Source of the DNA: Bacteroidales bacterium | GTDB taxonomy: Bacteria; Bacteroidota; Bacteroidia; Bacteroidales; GCA-2748055 | Length of the DNA: 40,484 nt | Direction: 5' to 3' | Assembly: GCA_029938715.1 (NCBI GenBank) | Contig: JAOZUK010000026.1 | Span: 1-40,484, forward strand | Shown: positions 18,426 through 27,148 of the stretch, piece by piece | Position numbering within the stretch: the stretch's first letter is position 1 | Layout: every line of letters begins with the position of its first letter | Position numbers and translations under genes: made by a program | Notes under the pieces: model-generated | The model's input: the letters and a program-made list of their open reading frames with translations, nothing else | The model's database searches: none | Told to the model about the DNA's origin: nothing

Positions 18426-19895
18426 TTAATTTTCTTGATTGGCTGTATCAGCACTAAAATAGAAATTGTACCAGTTTCTTTCTCTTGAGACTGGCCCTTC
18501 AGGAACACCAGGCTCGTATAAATCTGAAGCCCAGGCCTCCAACTCTTTTTTTAATTCGGCGGCCTTGTTTGGGTACTCTCCAATGAGATTCTCCGACTCG
18601 ACTCCTTCGGGATCCAAATCAAACAGGAACTCAAACTCCCCTGCTTTCAGAAATTTCCAGTTACCCGATCGAACTGCGGTCTGGTCCCAGAATCTCCAGA
18701 AAAGGTATTTATGGGGTGCACCTGTTTTCTCCCCTGTAAGGTAGGGAATCAGATTGACTCCATCCATCTCTCCAGGGTGATCCAATCCGGCCACTGCTAC
18801 CGCAGTTGCTGCCACATCCAATGAGATCACCGGTTCATGATATTCCTTTCCGGCAGGTAATACGGCGGGCCAGGTGACGAGATAGGGAACCCTGATGCCT
18901 CCTTCTGATAACATTCCTTTTTCACCCACCAGTGGATCATTCAGGGATCCGTCCCAGGCACCTCCTTTAAATTCCAGGGTCCGGTCCTCTTTAACCATTT
19001 TGGTGGGAGCTCCATTGTCTGAAATAAAGAAAATCAGGGTATTCTCAGCAATCTCATACTCCTCAAGGGACTTCCTTAACCTGCCCACCCCATCATCGAT
19101 GGCGGACATCATGGCCAGGCAATAGCGCCTGCGTTCCGGCATATCACCTGGAAACCTTGCAAGGTATTTATCGGTAGCTTCAAGCGGCACATGGGGTGCA
19201 AAATAAGACAGAAAGAGGAAAAAGGGTTGATCATGGTTTCGTTTTATAAATGCCAGGGCAGCATCACTCTGCACATCAAGGCGGAACCTGGGGTCGGGCC
19301 TCCACTTAAATTCCTGGTCATTTCCATCCAGGTCAAAATTGGCCCAATATTGTCCCATTGGTCCATAGTAGGTTTCCATAAATCCACGCTCAGAGGGATA
19401 GTAAGGAAACCTGTGGTCAAAGGTTATATCAGCAGGTCCTCGCTTATTCCTGGGTTTGGCTGCAACCTCAGGTAAATTTTCCTCAATCCACGGGTCCATC
19501 ACATGGTTGGGATCCAGGTGCCATTTACCTACCATGCCTGTTACATATCCTGCCTGCTTCATCCGCTGGGGAAGAAGGACCTCCTCAAGCGGTACGGGTC
19601 GTGTTCCATTGTGATCCACACCAAAACGTTCCTGGTACCTTCCCGACATCAGACCCGCACGGGAGGGTATACACTGGGGAGCTGTCACATATCCCGATGT
19701 CATCCGGATTCCATCTCTGCCCAGTTGATCCAGGTGGGGGGTATTAATATCGTCTACAACCCCCTGAATACCAACATCGGCAAATCCCTGATCATCGGTG
19801 AAGATTACAATGATATTGGGTCTTTCAAGCGTTTTCTCACAAGAAGTGATCAGGACTGCACCGGTCAGAATTGCCGCAATTATCAAATTTTTCAT
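18426..19895 (-). CDS. S1-family (formylglycine) sulfatase lipoprotein
   Basis: 489 residues with a lipobox (LITSC, Cys19). The sulfatase core begins RPNIIVIFTDDQGFADVG, giving the metal-binding Asp34-Asp35, and Cys75 in CIPSRAGLMSGRY is the C-x-P-S-R residue converted to formylglycine. SYFAPHVPLEATDKYLARF and FFISDNGAP supply further conserved active-site segments. It removes sulfate esters from a glycan outside the cytoplasm and depends on a maturation enzyme (anSME-type radical SAM), which is not in this window. Placement between two GH106-type genes implies the rhamnose-containing polymer is sulfated, as in algal or echinoderm polysaccharides. SulfAtlas subfamily cannot be told by eye. 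Confidence 0.92.
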   Translation of the reverse strand: MKNLIIAAILTGAVLITSCEKTLERPNIIVIFTDDQGFADVGIQGVVDDINTPHLDQLGRDGIRMTSGYVTAPQCIPSRAGLMSGRYQERFGVDHNGTRPVPLEEVLLPQRMKQAGYVTGMVGKWHLDPNHVMDPWIEENLPEVAAKPRNKRGPADITFDHRFPYYPSERGFMETYYGPMGQYWANFDLDGNDQEFKWRPDPRFRLDVQSDAALAFIKRNHDQPFFLFLSYFAPHVPLEATDKYLARFPGDMPERRRYCLAMMSAIDDGVGRLRKSLEEYEIAENTLIFFISDNGAPTKMVKEDRTLEFKGGAWDGSLNDPLVGEKGMLSEGGIRVPYLVTWPAVLPAGKEYHEPVISLDVAATAVAVAGLDHPGEMDGVNLIPYLTGEKTGAPHKYLFWRFWDQTAVRSGNWKFLKAGEFEFLFDLDPEGVESENLIGEYPNKAAELKKELEAWASDLYEPGVPEGPVSRERNWYNFYFSADTANQEN

Positions 19896-19951
19896 CTCTA
19901 TCTTTTTTACTGTGTTTTACTGGCTATCCTGTCAGCAAAACATTATACCAT

Positions 19952-22255
19952 TTAATCAGATACTAAAAACAGGGAACTAGCGGAAGGCAAATTCAGTTTG
20001 ATCTCGGTACAGAATTCCCCTTTTCTGATTACAGTTTTTGAGGAGATCTCATTGGTCAAACCAGTATGTGGATCCCATCCAAATACCCGTTTCATCCCCC
20101 GGAGCAGGACCTTCGAGTCCAGGTTCCTTTCCGATGAGTTTGAAAAGAAATAGAGATCTTTTCCCTCCTTCACCTTATGGGTGTAGGTAAGTGCCCCGTT
20201 ATAGTCGGGACGCTGCATCTCCATCCACTCTTTGCTGTCAAGTGTTAACCCGAACTGGTAGGTTGAGAGCTGGCCCGTATCCCAGGTATCTTCTTCAAAA
20301 TAAACATCCCGTACCGGGAGACATTGTTCCAGGGCCTGATTCAGTAATTTAACAGATGGAGTGGGAAGGAATAGTGCCAACCCTCCGGCTTTATTTTGAT
20401 TTTCCCCATTCTCGAATAGTTCCGCCATGGCCTTTTGGACCAGTTCATCTTGCCCAAATTCAGCTGCAAACTCAGGGATTTTGCTGGTAGCAATCACTTT
20501 GCCTCCGTTCCTGTAAAACTCCACAAGTTTTTGTGCGACACCTGTCTGTATGGTATTTCCGCCAGGAAGAATGATGACCTGGTATACTTCCCTGTTCACT
20601 TTATTATTTAGGATCATCTGGTCATCTTCCAGGAGACAGTTTTCAACCAGTACCTGTGGGTGCAGGTAGGTAAAATCCATCCTTAACCTTCTGAAAAGAG
20701 TTTCTCCCACCTCCATGTAATCAAGCTCAGGAGGCATTTCACCTCCCACATATCCATATTCCCAGCCCTCGCCAAACCTGTTATAAGCCTGGGCTGAGGC
20801 TATGGGATACATCACCGCCACATCGGACACATGACGTCCCCCCTGAAGCATATAGCTGAGTCTTCCAATGTACTTGTTGAATTCGTTGAGCTCCTCCACA
20901 GACATGGCCTTTTCCAGTCCCCCGGGAAAAGGGGTCTGCATATTGATACCCATGGCATACTGATCCATGGCTACCTTGTAAGCAATATGAATGTCGCACT
21001 CCTGGTATGCTGCATAGGTCTCGGCCCATGTAATGGGTTTGTCGTAATTGTAAGCCGAGGAGGTTACCACTTTATAACCGGGATTCATGCGCCCCCAGTA
21101 AAATATATCATCTGCCCCGGGTATTTGTTGATGCTTAAATACTTTCATAAGATCTCCATTGGCCATGGACGGATTGGGTCGCTCCTCCTGATCCATGTGG
21201 CCCGATAACATGATTCCATGGGTTTCACACCAATCGGCCAGCTGTTTCACAAAGTTTTCCTCATACATATCAGCCCTGATCCCAAGGAGAGCGTTCCTGG
21301 CAGCTGAGGTAAGAGGGCCAATATCGTACCAGAGTGAAGGATAATACTTTATGGGTGATTCTCCATATTTTTCCAGATACCTTTCATTGAGGGTGCTTGA
21401 CCAGATTCTACCATCCATCCAGTGCATGGAAGGTTCATCATAAAAGGTCATTGGAATCACATTTCCAAAGTACTCACCAAAACCCTGGTAAAATTTCTCA
21501 TAGCTGATGGAGAGAAACTTTTTTACGGCCTCCTTCTCAATATAGTTCATGATACCCGGGTTACGCAGATCAAGTACTGCCTGATGATTCAAATAAAAAA
21601 CCATCATTTTCCAGTCTCCCTCCGATACCTTTGCACGTACGATCCCGTTTGAGTAAGAATCGCTGATATCTTCAATGTGATTTTGGGTTCTATCCCACAG
21701 CACAGCCCCCAGATAAGTTCCTTCAGGCACTTTCAACTTAATCGTACCTTCCCCCTGATGATCCTTTTCGACCTTGTCCAGCCTGGAGGCCATATATTCG
21801 GGGAATTGCTTAAAAAACTGTCCGGCAACCTGACCGGTGGGAAAGTAGTAATCATCATAGAGGATTACGCGCATACCCAATTTTTCAGCTTCATCCAGGT
21901 AGGCCCTGTAGACTTCAATAAACTCCTCACTCAGGTATTCGATCCCCTTGTACCCCAGTCTCATAAATGGTTTTCCCTGCTCCACATACCATCGGGGCAA
22001 TTTGCCCGCATGTCCTTTGTGGGCAGAGATAAAAACGCCCCCAAATCCCAGGGAGTGGAAGTGCTGTATCTGTTCCCTGGCCATTTCTTCATCCACCTCA
22101 TCCAGCATCATCCCAAATCCGGCATGACCCTTGTAAACATTGGGCGGATTAGCAAATACCTTCTTGTGGGGGAATTCATCACCTGTTCCAGTTGATTGAC
22201 ACTGAAATAAAAACAGGGACCATAAAACCAGCAAGACTATATTTATTATCTTCAT
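19952..22255 (-). CDS. short GH106-like secreted glycosidase, family uncertain
   Basis: 767 residues from ATG 22255, two bases after the GH78 stop; an in-frame TTG at 22261 is less likely. The N-terminus is hydrophobic (KIINIVLLVLWSLFLFQCQ). A barrel-like region has features shared with GH106 proteins (HFHSLGFGGVFISAHKGHAG, EAEKLGMRVILYDDYYFPTG, MTFYDEPSMHW, SGHMDQEERP), followed by a flavodoxin-like segment (YQVIILPGGNTIQTGVAQKL) and a terminal beta domain (VFGWDPHTGLTNEI). It lacks the C-terminal jelly-roll of the two full-length GH106 proteins here. Context argues for a polysaccharide hydrolase; DEP and HMDQE carry candidate acidic residues. It may belong to an unclassified glycosidase family in the same clan. 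Confidence 0.65.
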   Translation of the reverse strand: MKIINIVLLVLWSLFLFQCQSTGTGDEFPHKKVFANPPNVYKGHAGFGMMLDEVDEEMAREQIQHFHSLGFGGVFISAHKGHAGKLPRWYVEQGKPFMRLGYKGIEYLSEEFIEVYRAYLDEAEKLGMRVILYDDYYFPTGQVAGQFFKQFPEYMASRLDKVEKDHQGEGTIKLKVPEGTYLGAVLWDRTQNHIEDISDSYSNGIVRAKVSEGDWKMMVFYLNHQAVLDLRNPGIMNYIEKEAVKKFLSISYEKFYQGFGEYFGNVIPMTFYDEPSMHWMDGRIWSSTLNERYLEKYGESPIKYYPSLWYDIGPLTSAARNALLGIRADMYEENFVKQLADWCETHGIMLSGHMDQEERPNPSMANGDLMKVFKHQQIPGADDIFYWGRMNPGYKVVTSSAYNYDKPITWAETYAAYQECDIHIAYKVAMDQYAMGINMQTPFPGGLEKAMSVEELNEFNKYIGRLSYMLQGGRHVSDVAVMYPIASAQAYNRFGEGWEYGYVGGEMPPELDYMEVGETLFRRLRMDFTYLHPQVLVENCLLEDDQMILNNKVNREVYQVIILPGGNTIQTGVAQKLVEFYRNGGKVIATSKIPEFAAEFGQDELVQKAMAELFENGENQNKAGGLALFLPTPSVKLLNQALEQCLPVRDVYFEEDTWDTGQLSTYQFGLTLDSKEWMEMQRPDYNGALTYTHKVKEGKDLYFFSNSSERNLDSKVLLRGMKRVFGWDPHTGLTNEISSKTVIRKGEFCTEIKLNLPSASSLFLVSD

Positions 22256-22257
22256 TA

Positions 22258-25008
22258 TCAAAGATTTACCATAAATAAATGATCTCCAGCGACCAGCTCA
22301 CGGGTGCCATCGGGTAGCAGCAATTCGGCAGTAGTATTGGGAGGTACAGTCACATGATACTCAAACTTTCCTGTGGAAGTCTGTGTCCATGCTGCTTTAA
22401 TCTCACCCTGAATGGATTGGTAACTGGCCCGGGCATGGTCCAGGTCCTTTACAAAATTGGGTCGGAAGATAATCTTTCGAAAGCCAGGCTCGTCCATATC
22501 AAAGTTTATTCCAGCCAGATGGCGGTAGAAATAGTTATCAACTGCTCCCATAAAGTGATGTATATCAGAACTTTCCCTGGTATACCCTTCCCATAGTGTA
22601 GTGGCTCCCTCCCCCACCATCCAGCCGAAAGAGGGCCAGGTAGGTTCCACGATCAATTGATAGGTTAGATCGGCATACCCATGTTTGGGCAAATACTCAT
22701 AGGCGGAGTGGACAGCAAATATCCCTCCATAGAGGTGATTCTCCTTCTCCTCCACAATGTTATGGATCAATCGGTCCTCCACCCGCTGAATATCAGCTTC
22801 TGGTACAATCCCATAATCCAGTGCACAAACATTCAGAATGGGTACATACTCATTGTAAGGAACATCTCCAATGTACTCTGCACTATCCGGATCATAGATC
22901 CATCTGTTGATGCCGGTTTTCACCCTCTCTGCCTGGGCTGCAAGCTGCTTCTGATCCTTATTATAGCCAAGTATACCTGCCATATGGGACATGCGTTTTA
23001 ATACCAGGTGAAAGTTCAGGGCTGCATTGGCCGCATTTCCCCCTGGTTTTTGACCATCCTTATTCGGTAAAGGGGTCACCCAGTCTCCCAGTACCTCCTG
23101 AAAGATCCCATCCATTTCCTTCATATTGTTATTCTCCCACGAGTAATCAACCCACAACATCATCTTGTCCCAGTATTGTTCGAACAGGCGCGTATCTCCA
23201 TAATACATGTACATGTACCAGGGTACATGCACTGCAGCTGAGGACCAGAGAGTAGATCGGCCACGGAGATAGTTGTTATCGGGTGCGATGATGGAAAGCC
23301 CCCCATCGGGATTCTGAGTATCGAACATATCCCTTGTATACTTGGTCATCAGGGCCGCCAGGTCGTAATTGGCCATTCCGAATTCCATCCCGGTGACCGC
23401 ATCACCCATCCATCCGTTCTTCTCCCGGTGTGGACAATCGGTGGGGATGCTATGCAGGTTGAACCGAAGTGATTTGGTACAAATGTCATGCACGGCATTG
23501 GCTACCTCATTGGAACACTCAAATGATCCTACAAGTGGAACATCTGAATGTACTTCGATCACTTCAATATCATCTTTGGTCAGTTTACCATTATAACCAT
23601 AGATGGTGGCATAGCGAAATCCTTTGTAAGTAAACCTGCAGATGGCCTCCTCTCCCGGCTCTCCTTTGGCCACATAGGCCATCTGTTGTAAACCGGCAGG
23701 CTGATTTACATCCTCTGGATTTTCATGCTCCCCGAAATAGACCAATATCTGATCTCCCTTTTTTGCCTCCGGGAGTTTGATTCTTAACCATCCTGCCAGC
23801 TGGGTACCGGCATCCACCCAGATTCCATTTCTCCAGCCTCCCTGATTTACAACCTCAACGGGGGGATAGGATTTTACCTTGCGAATGGGCTGACAAAGTT
23901 GTGCTGTTAATTTTCCTCCTGGTGAAGGGGCAGGTTGTACCTGGTCCCATTTTGAGTCATCCAGTCCGGTCTCCGTCCATCCTTCTATCTCTTTGGTGGC
24001 ATCATAGATCTCACCCATATGAGGTCCGTTATACACCACCGGTCCGCCTGTTACTTTCCACGAAAGATCTGTCACCAGGTCTTCACTGCTGCCATCGGTA
24101 TAATCCACTTTGATCCGGCAGATCAATTTGGGTTGGCCCACATACCCATCTTCGCGATAAAATCCCCAGTGATCGTAGGCACGCTGGCTGTAAAAACCAC
24201 TTCCCAGCATCACTCCCACCGCATTCTTCCCGATTTTAAACAGATGGGTAATATCATGTGTTGCATAAAGGATGGTTTTCTTGTAGTTGGTCCATCCCGG
24301 ATCCAACACCTGATCGCCAATACGCTCTCCATTCACAAAAAGCTCATAATAACCGATTCCACTAATAAAGGCTGTAGCCTGAGCCACTTCTTTGGGAGCA
24401 TCAAACTCCTTTCGGTATAAGGGGGCGGGATCGTATCTTTTATCATCAAAAAAATTGTACAGTTCCCAGAGGTTCATTCTGCCTCCAAAATAGCTGGGTA
24501 GCGTCCACTCAAAGCAGCTCTTCTCAATCTCTTTCTTTCTCCACCACTCTTTGGCCCACTCCTCCTGGGGCCTCCAGGAGATCCATTCGGCCCCTTTCCA
24601 ATGGGCCTTTGAAAATAGTCCGGTAGTAAAGGTGGCTCTCTTGCTCCATGCCTGTTCCTTCCCATTCTTGTCCCATATTTTCACCTTCCAAAAGTAGGAA
24701 GTAGCGGCCTCCAGTGGTTTTCCATTATAGGCCACATGGGTATTTTGGGAAGAGCGTTGTTTCCCTGAATCAAACATATCTCCCCGATACTGCTCTAAAA
24801 GTTCAGGAGATGAGGAAACAATCAGCCGATAGGCTTTTTGCAGTTGTCCGTCTTCATCAGTAGATAGTTGCCAGAAGAATCGGGGATCAGTCATATCCAC
24901 CCCCATGGGATCCTCCATGTATTCGCATTTCAGGTTAACTGCATCCAACTGCGCACTTAGCTGCAGATGAGCAAGTAAAATGAGAAGTAGAACAAATGCC
25001 TTTTTCAT
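22258..25008 (-). CDS. GH78 alpha-L-rhamnosidase
   Basis: 916 residues with a Sec signal peptide (MKKAFVLLLILLAHLQLSAQ). Domains in order: N-terminal beta-sandwich (residues about 25-135, WKVKIWDKNGKEQAWS), jelly-roll region with FVNGERIGDQVLDPGWTNY (about 224-242), a second sandwich (GTQLAGWLRIK), then the (alpha/alpha)6 barrel from about 490. The GH78 active-site segment TDCPHREKNGWMGD is at 523-536, and GEGATTLWEGY and MGAVDNYFYRHLAGI follow. The C-terminal beta domain ends the protein. It hydrolyses terminal alpha-L-rhamnose in the periplasm or outside. It begins nine bases after the nucleoside-hydrolase homologue and is followed by the GH106-like gene with a two-base gap. Length is normal for the family. 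Confidence 0.93.
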   Translation of the reverse strand: MKKAFVLLLILLAHLQLSAQLDAVNLKCEYMEDPMGVDMTDPRFFWQLSTDEDGQLQKAYRLIVSSSPELLEQYRGDMFDSGKQRSSQNTHVAYNGKPLEAATSYFWKVKIWDKNGKEQAWSKRATFTTGLFSKAHWKGAEWISWRPQEEWAKEWWRKKEIEKSCFEWTLPSYFGGRMNLWELYNFFDDKRYDPAPLYRKEFDAPKEVAQATAFISGIGYYELFVNGERIGDQVLDPGWTNYKKTILYATHDITHLFKIGKNAVGVMLGSGFYSQRAYDHWGFYREDGYVGQPKLICRIKVDYTDGSSEDLVTDLSWKVTGGPVVYNGPHMGEIYDATKEIEGWTETGLDDSKWDQVQPAPSPGGKLTAQLCQPIRKVKSYPPVEVVNQGGWRNGIWVDAGTQLAGWLRIKLPEAKKGDQILVYFGEHENPEDVNQPAGLQQMAYVAKGEPGEEAICRFTYKGFRYATIYGYNGKLTKDDIEVIEVHSDVPLVGSFECSNEVANAVHDICTKSLRFNLHSIPTDCPHREKNGWMGDAVTGMEFGMANYDLAALMTKYTRDMFDTQNPDGGLSIIAPDNNYLRGRSTLWSSAAVHVPWYMYMYYGDTRLFEQYWDKMMLWVDYSWENNNMKEMDGIFQEVLGDWVTPLPNKDGQKPGGNAANAALNFHLVLKRMSHMAGILGYNKDQKQLAAQAERVKTGINRWIYDPDSAEYIGDVPYNEYVPILNVCALDYGIVPEADIQRVEDRLIHNIVEEKENHLYGGIFAVHSAYEYLPKHGYADLTYQLIVEPTWPSFGWMVGEGATTLWEGYTRESSDIHHFMGAVDNYFYRHLAGINFDMDEPGFRKIIFRPNFVKDLDHARASYQSIQGEIKAAWTQTSTGKFEYHVTVPPNTTAELLLPDGTRELVAGDHLFMVNL

Positions 25009-25017
25009 AATGATCTA

Positions 25018-26058
25018 TTAGTTAGGCCTGTGCATCATCAGGGTTTCGATTTCATAAGCAACAGAGTCGGGTGACATTTTCTCAATCAACCTCATATGTT
25101 TTCCATTAGGGTCATCCTTCCATTGATTGCTTCCATCCTCCTGTGTAATGAACTGCCCGGTTAAATAGTTATAGTAGGGTTCAAATCCTCTTGCTGCAAC
25201 TAATACAGCAGTCTGGTCCCAGCTTCTTCGTCCCACCTTGTCATAAGGGTTTTTAGGAATGCAGAGGGCATAAACCATTCTGATGGGGCTGTCTGCAGGG
25301 CCATCTTTTATCAGGCGTAAACCTGTTTTGACTTCAACACCGATTTCAAATCCGCTGAATACAATCGGTGTTGGCCAATGATCAATTGCATATTGAGAGG
25401 CAAAAGGATCACTTACCACATTTGCCTCTTTTCCTTCTGGAAACTTTCCTGCCATAGCAACCCATGATTTTACTTTTTTTGCCACCAACTCTTTGCCATC
25501 GAGCGGTGATATTGAATCAGGTTTCGACATAAGGAGGTTCTTCAGGTTGGAAAGAAATCCTACTGAAACAATAGTTACCGAGGTATCTGGCTGTTGTGAC
25601 AAAACTTTCCTGTAAATCTGCACTGCATCAGGTGCCTCATTGGTGCTATTAAACCTATATGGATAATGAGCAATCAAAGAATCGTGATAATGCAAATCCC
25701 TTGAATCCTGACTTCTGGTTGGAGTTTTTGGAGAACCAATTGGAACTTCAGGGCGTCCAAAATAAGTATTGATAACGCTGATGCCAGGCACCACCAGAGG
25801 GCTTAAATTTGAAGACAGAGTGGCCAGTATTCTAACTTCGCCCAGGTCAGCAAGAGCATGTAGCATGCCCAGGGCCCCCACATCGTCGTAATCTCCACCT
25901 AAATCTGTGTCGAAGATGACGGGAACAGCTTCTTCATTTCCATTGTTTTTTACTGCCTGCACGGCCCGCGAGGAACCGAAATGGTTACAAGAGCTTAAAG
26001 TAATACATATCAGCAGGATACTCAGGTAAAAATTAGTATCTCTAATACCAAATTCCAT
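25018..26058 (-). CDS. nucleoside hydrolase-like lipoprotein (copy C)
   Basis: 346 residues with a good lipobox (LSSC, Cys24), so membrane-anchored outside the cytoplasm. The nucleoside hydrolase calcium motif is DTDLGGDYDD (Asp50, 52, 57, 58 with one Asp at 56 region variant), followed by GRPEVPIGSP, VSVGFLSNL, GKEANVVSDPFAS and the late pair Trp280-Asp281 in RSWDQTAVL. It resembles copy B of the first operon more than copy A. Together the three copies are the only non-CAZy family shared by both operons, which argues that this fold does something routine in digestion of the target polysaccharide. Cytoplasmic nucleoside salvage is unlikely because of the lipoprotein signal. True substrate unknown. 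Confidence 0.8.
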   Translation of the reverse strand: MEFGIRDTNFYLSILLICITLSSCNHFGSSRAVQAVKNNGNEEAVPVIFDTDLGGDYDDVGALGMLHALADLGEVRILATLSSNLSPLVVPGISVINTYFGRPEVPIGSPKTPTRSQDSRDLHYHDSLIAHYPYRFNSTNEAPDAVQIYRKVLSQQPDTSVTIVSVGFLSNLKNLLMSKPDSISPLDGKELVAKKVKSWVAMAGKFPEGKEANVVSDPFASQYAIDHWPTPIVFSGFEIGVEVKTGLRLIKDGPADSPIRMVYALCIPKNPYDKVGRRSWDQTAVLVAARGFEPYYNYLTGQFITQEDGSNQWKDDPNGKHMRLIEKMSPDSVAYEIETLMMHRPN

Positions 26059-26086
26059 CTAGATTATTTTTCATAGGCAAACTACA

Positions 26087-26875
26087 TCACAGTTCTCTAA
26101 TCCAGATATTTCTGAAGCTGATGGCTTCGCTCGGGTCGCCATGATCCTGTAGCATAATCGGTCCATCGCCATGCTCCTCGACCACAGGAAATCCAATATA
26201 GGGAGTGGTACCGTTTATCCTCGTATTGTTTTGAACAATTACCCCGTTGTGAATTACGGTTACAAAAGGATAAGTGCGATAGGTACCATCTGCTTTGAAT
26301 GTGGGAGCCGTAAATATAATATCATACACATTCCATTCACCCGGTTTTTTCATGGCATTCACCAGGGGAGCCGTTTGTTTGTAAATACTCCCGGCCTGTC
26401 CGTTTGCATAGGTCTTGTTTTCGTAGTTGTCCAAGACCTGAATTTCATAAATTCCTTGCAAAAATACCCCGCTGTTGCCACGACCCTGGCCGCTACCGGT
26501 AATAGAAACTGGAACTTTCCACTCCAGGTGAAGCTGAAAATCCCGGTAATGCTTTTTAGTTTCAATGGCACCGGTACCCTTTTTTACTGTAAAAACACCC
26601 TCTGATACGATCCATTGAGCCTCTTCACTTTTGCCGCCTTTCCAACTGGACAGGTCTTTGCCATCAAACAGAACATCAGCATCAGAGGGGGCCGGAACTG
26701 CTTCATTACAAGCAATATTGCCTGGAGCCACTACTTCAGGCTGGGGTAGCCAGAACTCTGACATATCAGGTACCATCTTACCAGGTTTGGGGAACTCTTC
26801 CTGGGCTGAAAGTACATTGGAAGCAGCAACGGCAAATAACAAGATGAAAACTTTCCTGACTTCAATTGTATTCAT
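26087..26875 (-). CDS. DUF1080 (3-keto-disaccharide hydrolase-like) secreted protein, first gene of operon 2
   Basis: 262 residues with a signal peptide (VFILLFAVAASNVLSAQ). DUF1080 landmarks are clear: VLFDGKDLSSWKGG, FQLHLEWKVP, GNSGVFLQGIYEIQVLDNY, WNVYDIIFTAP, VIHNGVIVQN and PIMLQDHGDP. The fold is a concanavalin-like jelly-roll. Some members hydrolyse 3-keto-glycosides, others are simply glycan-binding or hydrolase domains in polysaccharide loci, so the activity here is open. It stands 28 bases ahead of the nucleoside-hydrolase homologue and starts a seven-gene minus-strand run to 14061. Divergent from the GH2 operon with 273 bases between the two starts. Confidence 0.85.
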   Translation of the reverse strand: MNTIEVRKVFILLFAVAASNVLSAQEEFPKPGKMVPDMSEFWLPQPEVVAPGNIACNEAVPAPSDADVLFDGKDLSSWKGGKSEEAQWIVSEGVFTVKKGTGAIETKKHYRDFQLHLEWKVPVSITGSGQGRGNSGVFLQGIYEIQVLDNYENKTYANGQAGSIYKQTAPLVNAMKKPGEWNVYDIIFTAPTFKADGTYRTYPFVTVIHNGVIVQNNTRINGTTPYIGFPVVEEHGDGPIMLQDHGDPSEAISFRNIWIREL

Positions 26876-26943
26876 GGTAGTTTAAGTATTTGGTTAAGAA
26901 AAGGTTAAAATGACTTTAATTAAAATAATCATTTGGATAAGTT

Positions 26944-26972
26944 CAAAATCTAAAATCTCAAACGCTAAACAA
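26944..26972 (-). promoter_or_regulatory. possible promoter of operon 2
   Basis: On the minus strand TTG (26972-26970) is followed 17 bases later by TAGATTTTG (26952-26944), close to the Bacteroidota -33/-7 pattern but with one extra base between TA and TTTG. It would give a leader of about 60 bases. In the same 273-bp divergent gap, GCTTTCATT occurs at 26987 and 27012, which might be an activator site. Weak evidence. Confidence 0.25.
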
Positions 26973-27148
26973 TATAGAGGGATTAGGCTTTCATTGCAAT
27001 ATCAAAAATGCGCTTTCATTTGTATTATTTGATCCAAAAAGTGCAAATAAAGGCCCGCTTTGGGTATTTACCTGAATCGGTTGGTTTTGTATGTTTATTC
27101 GATCTTCAGAATCCAGTGGGATTTCTGCTACCCTTAAACAAAACCATC

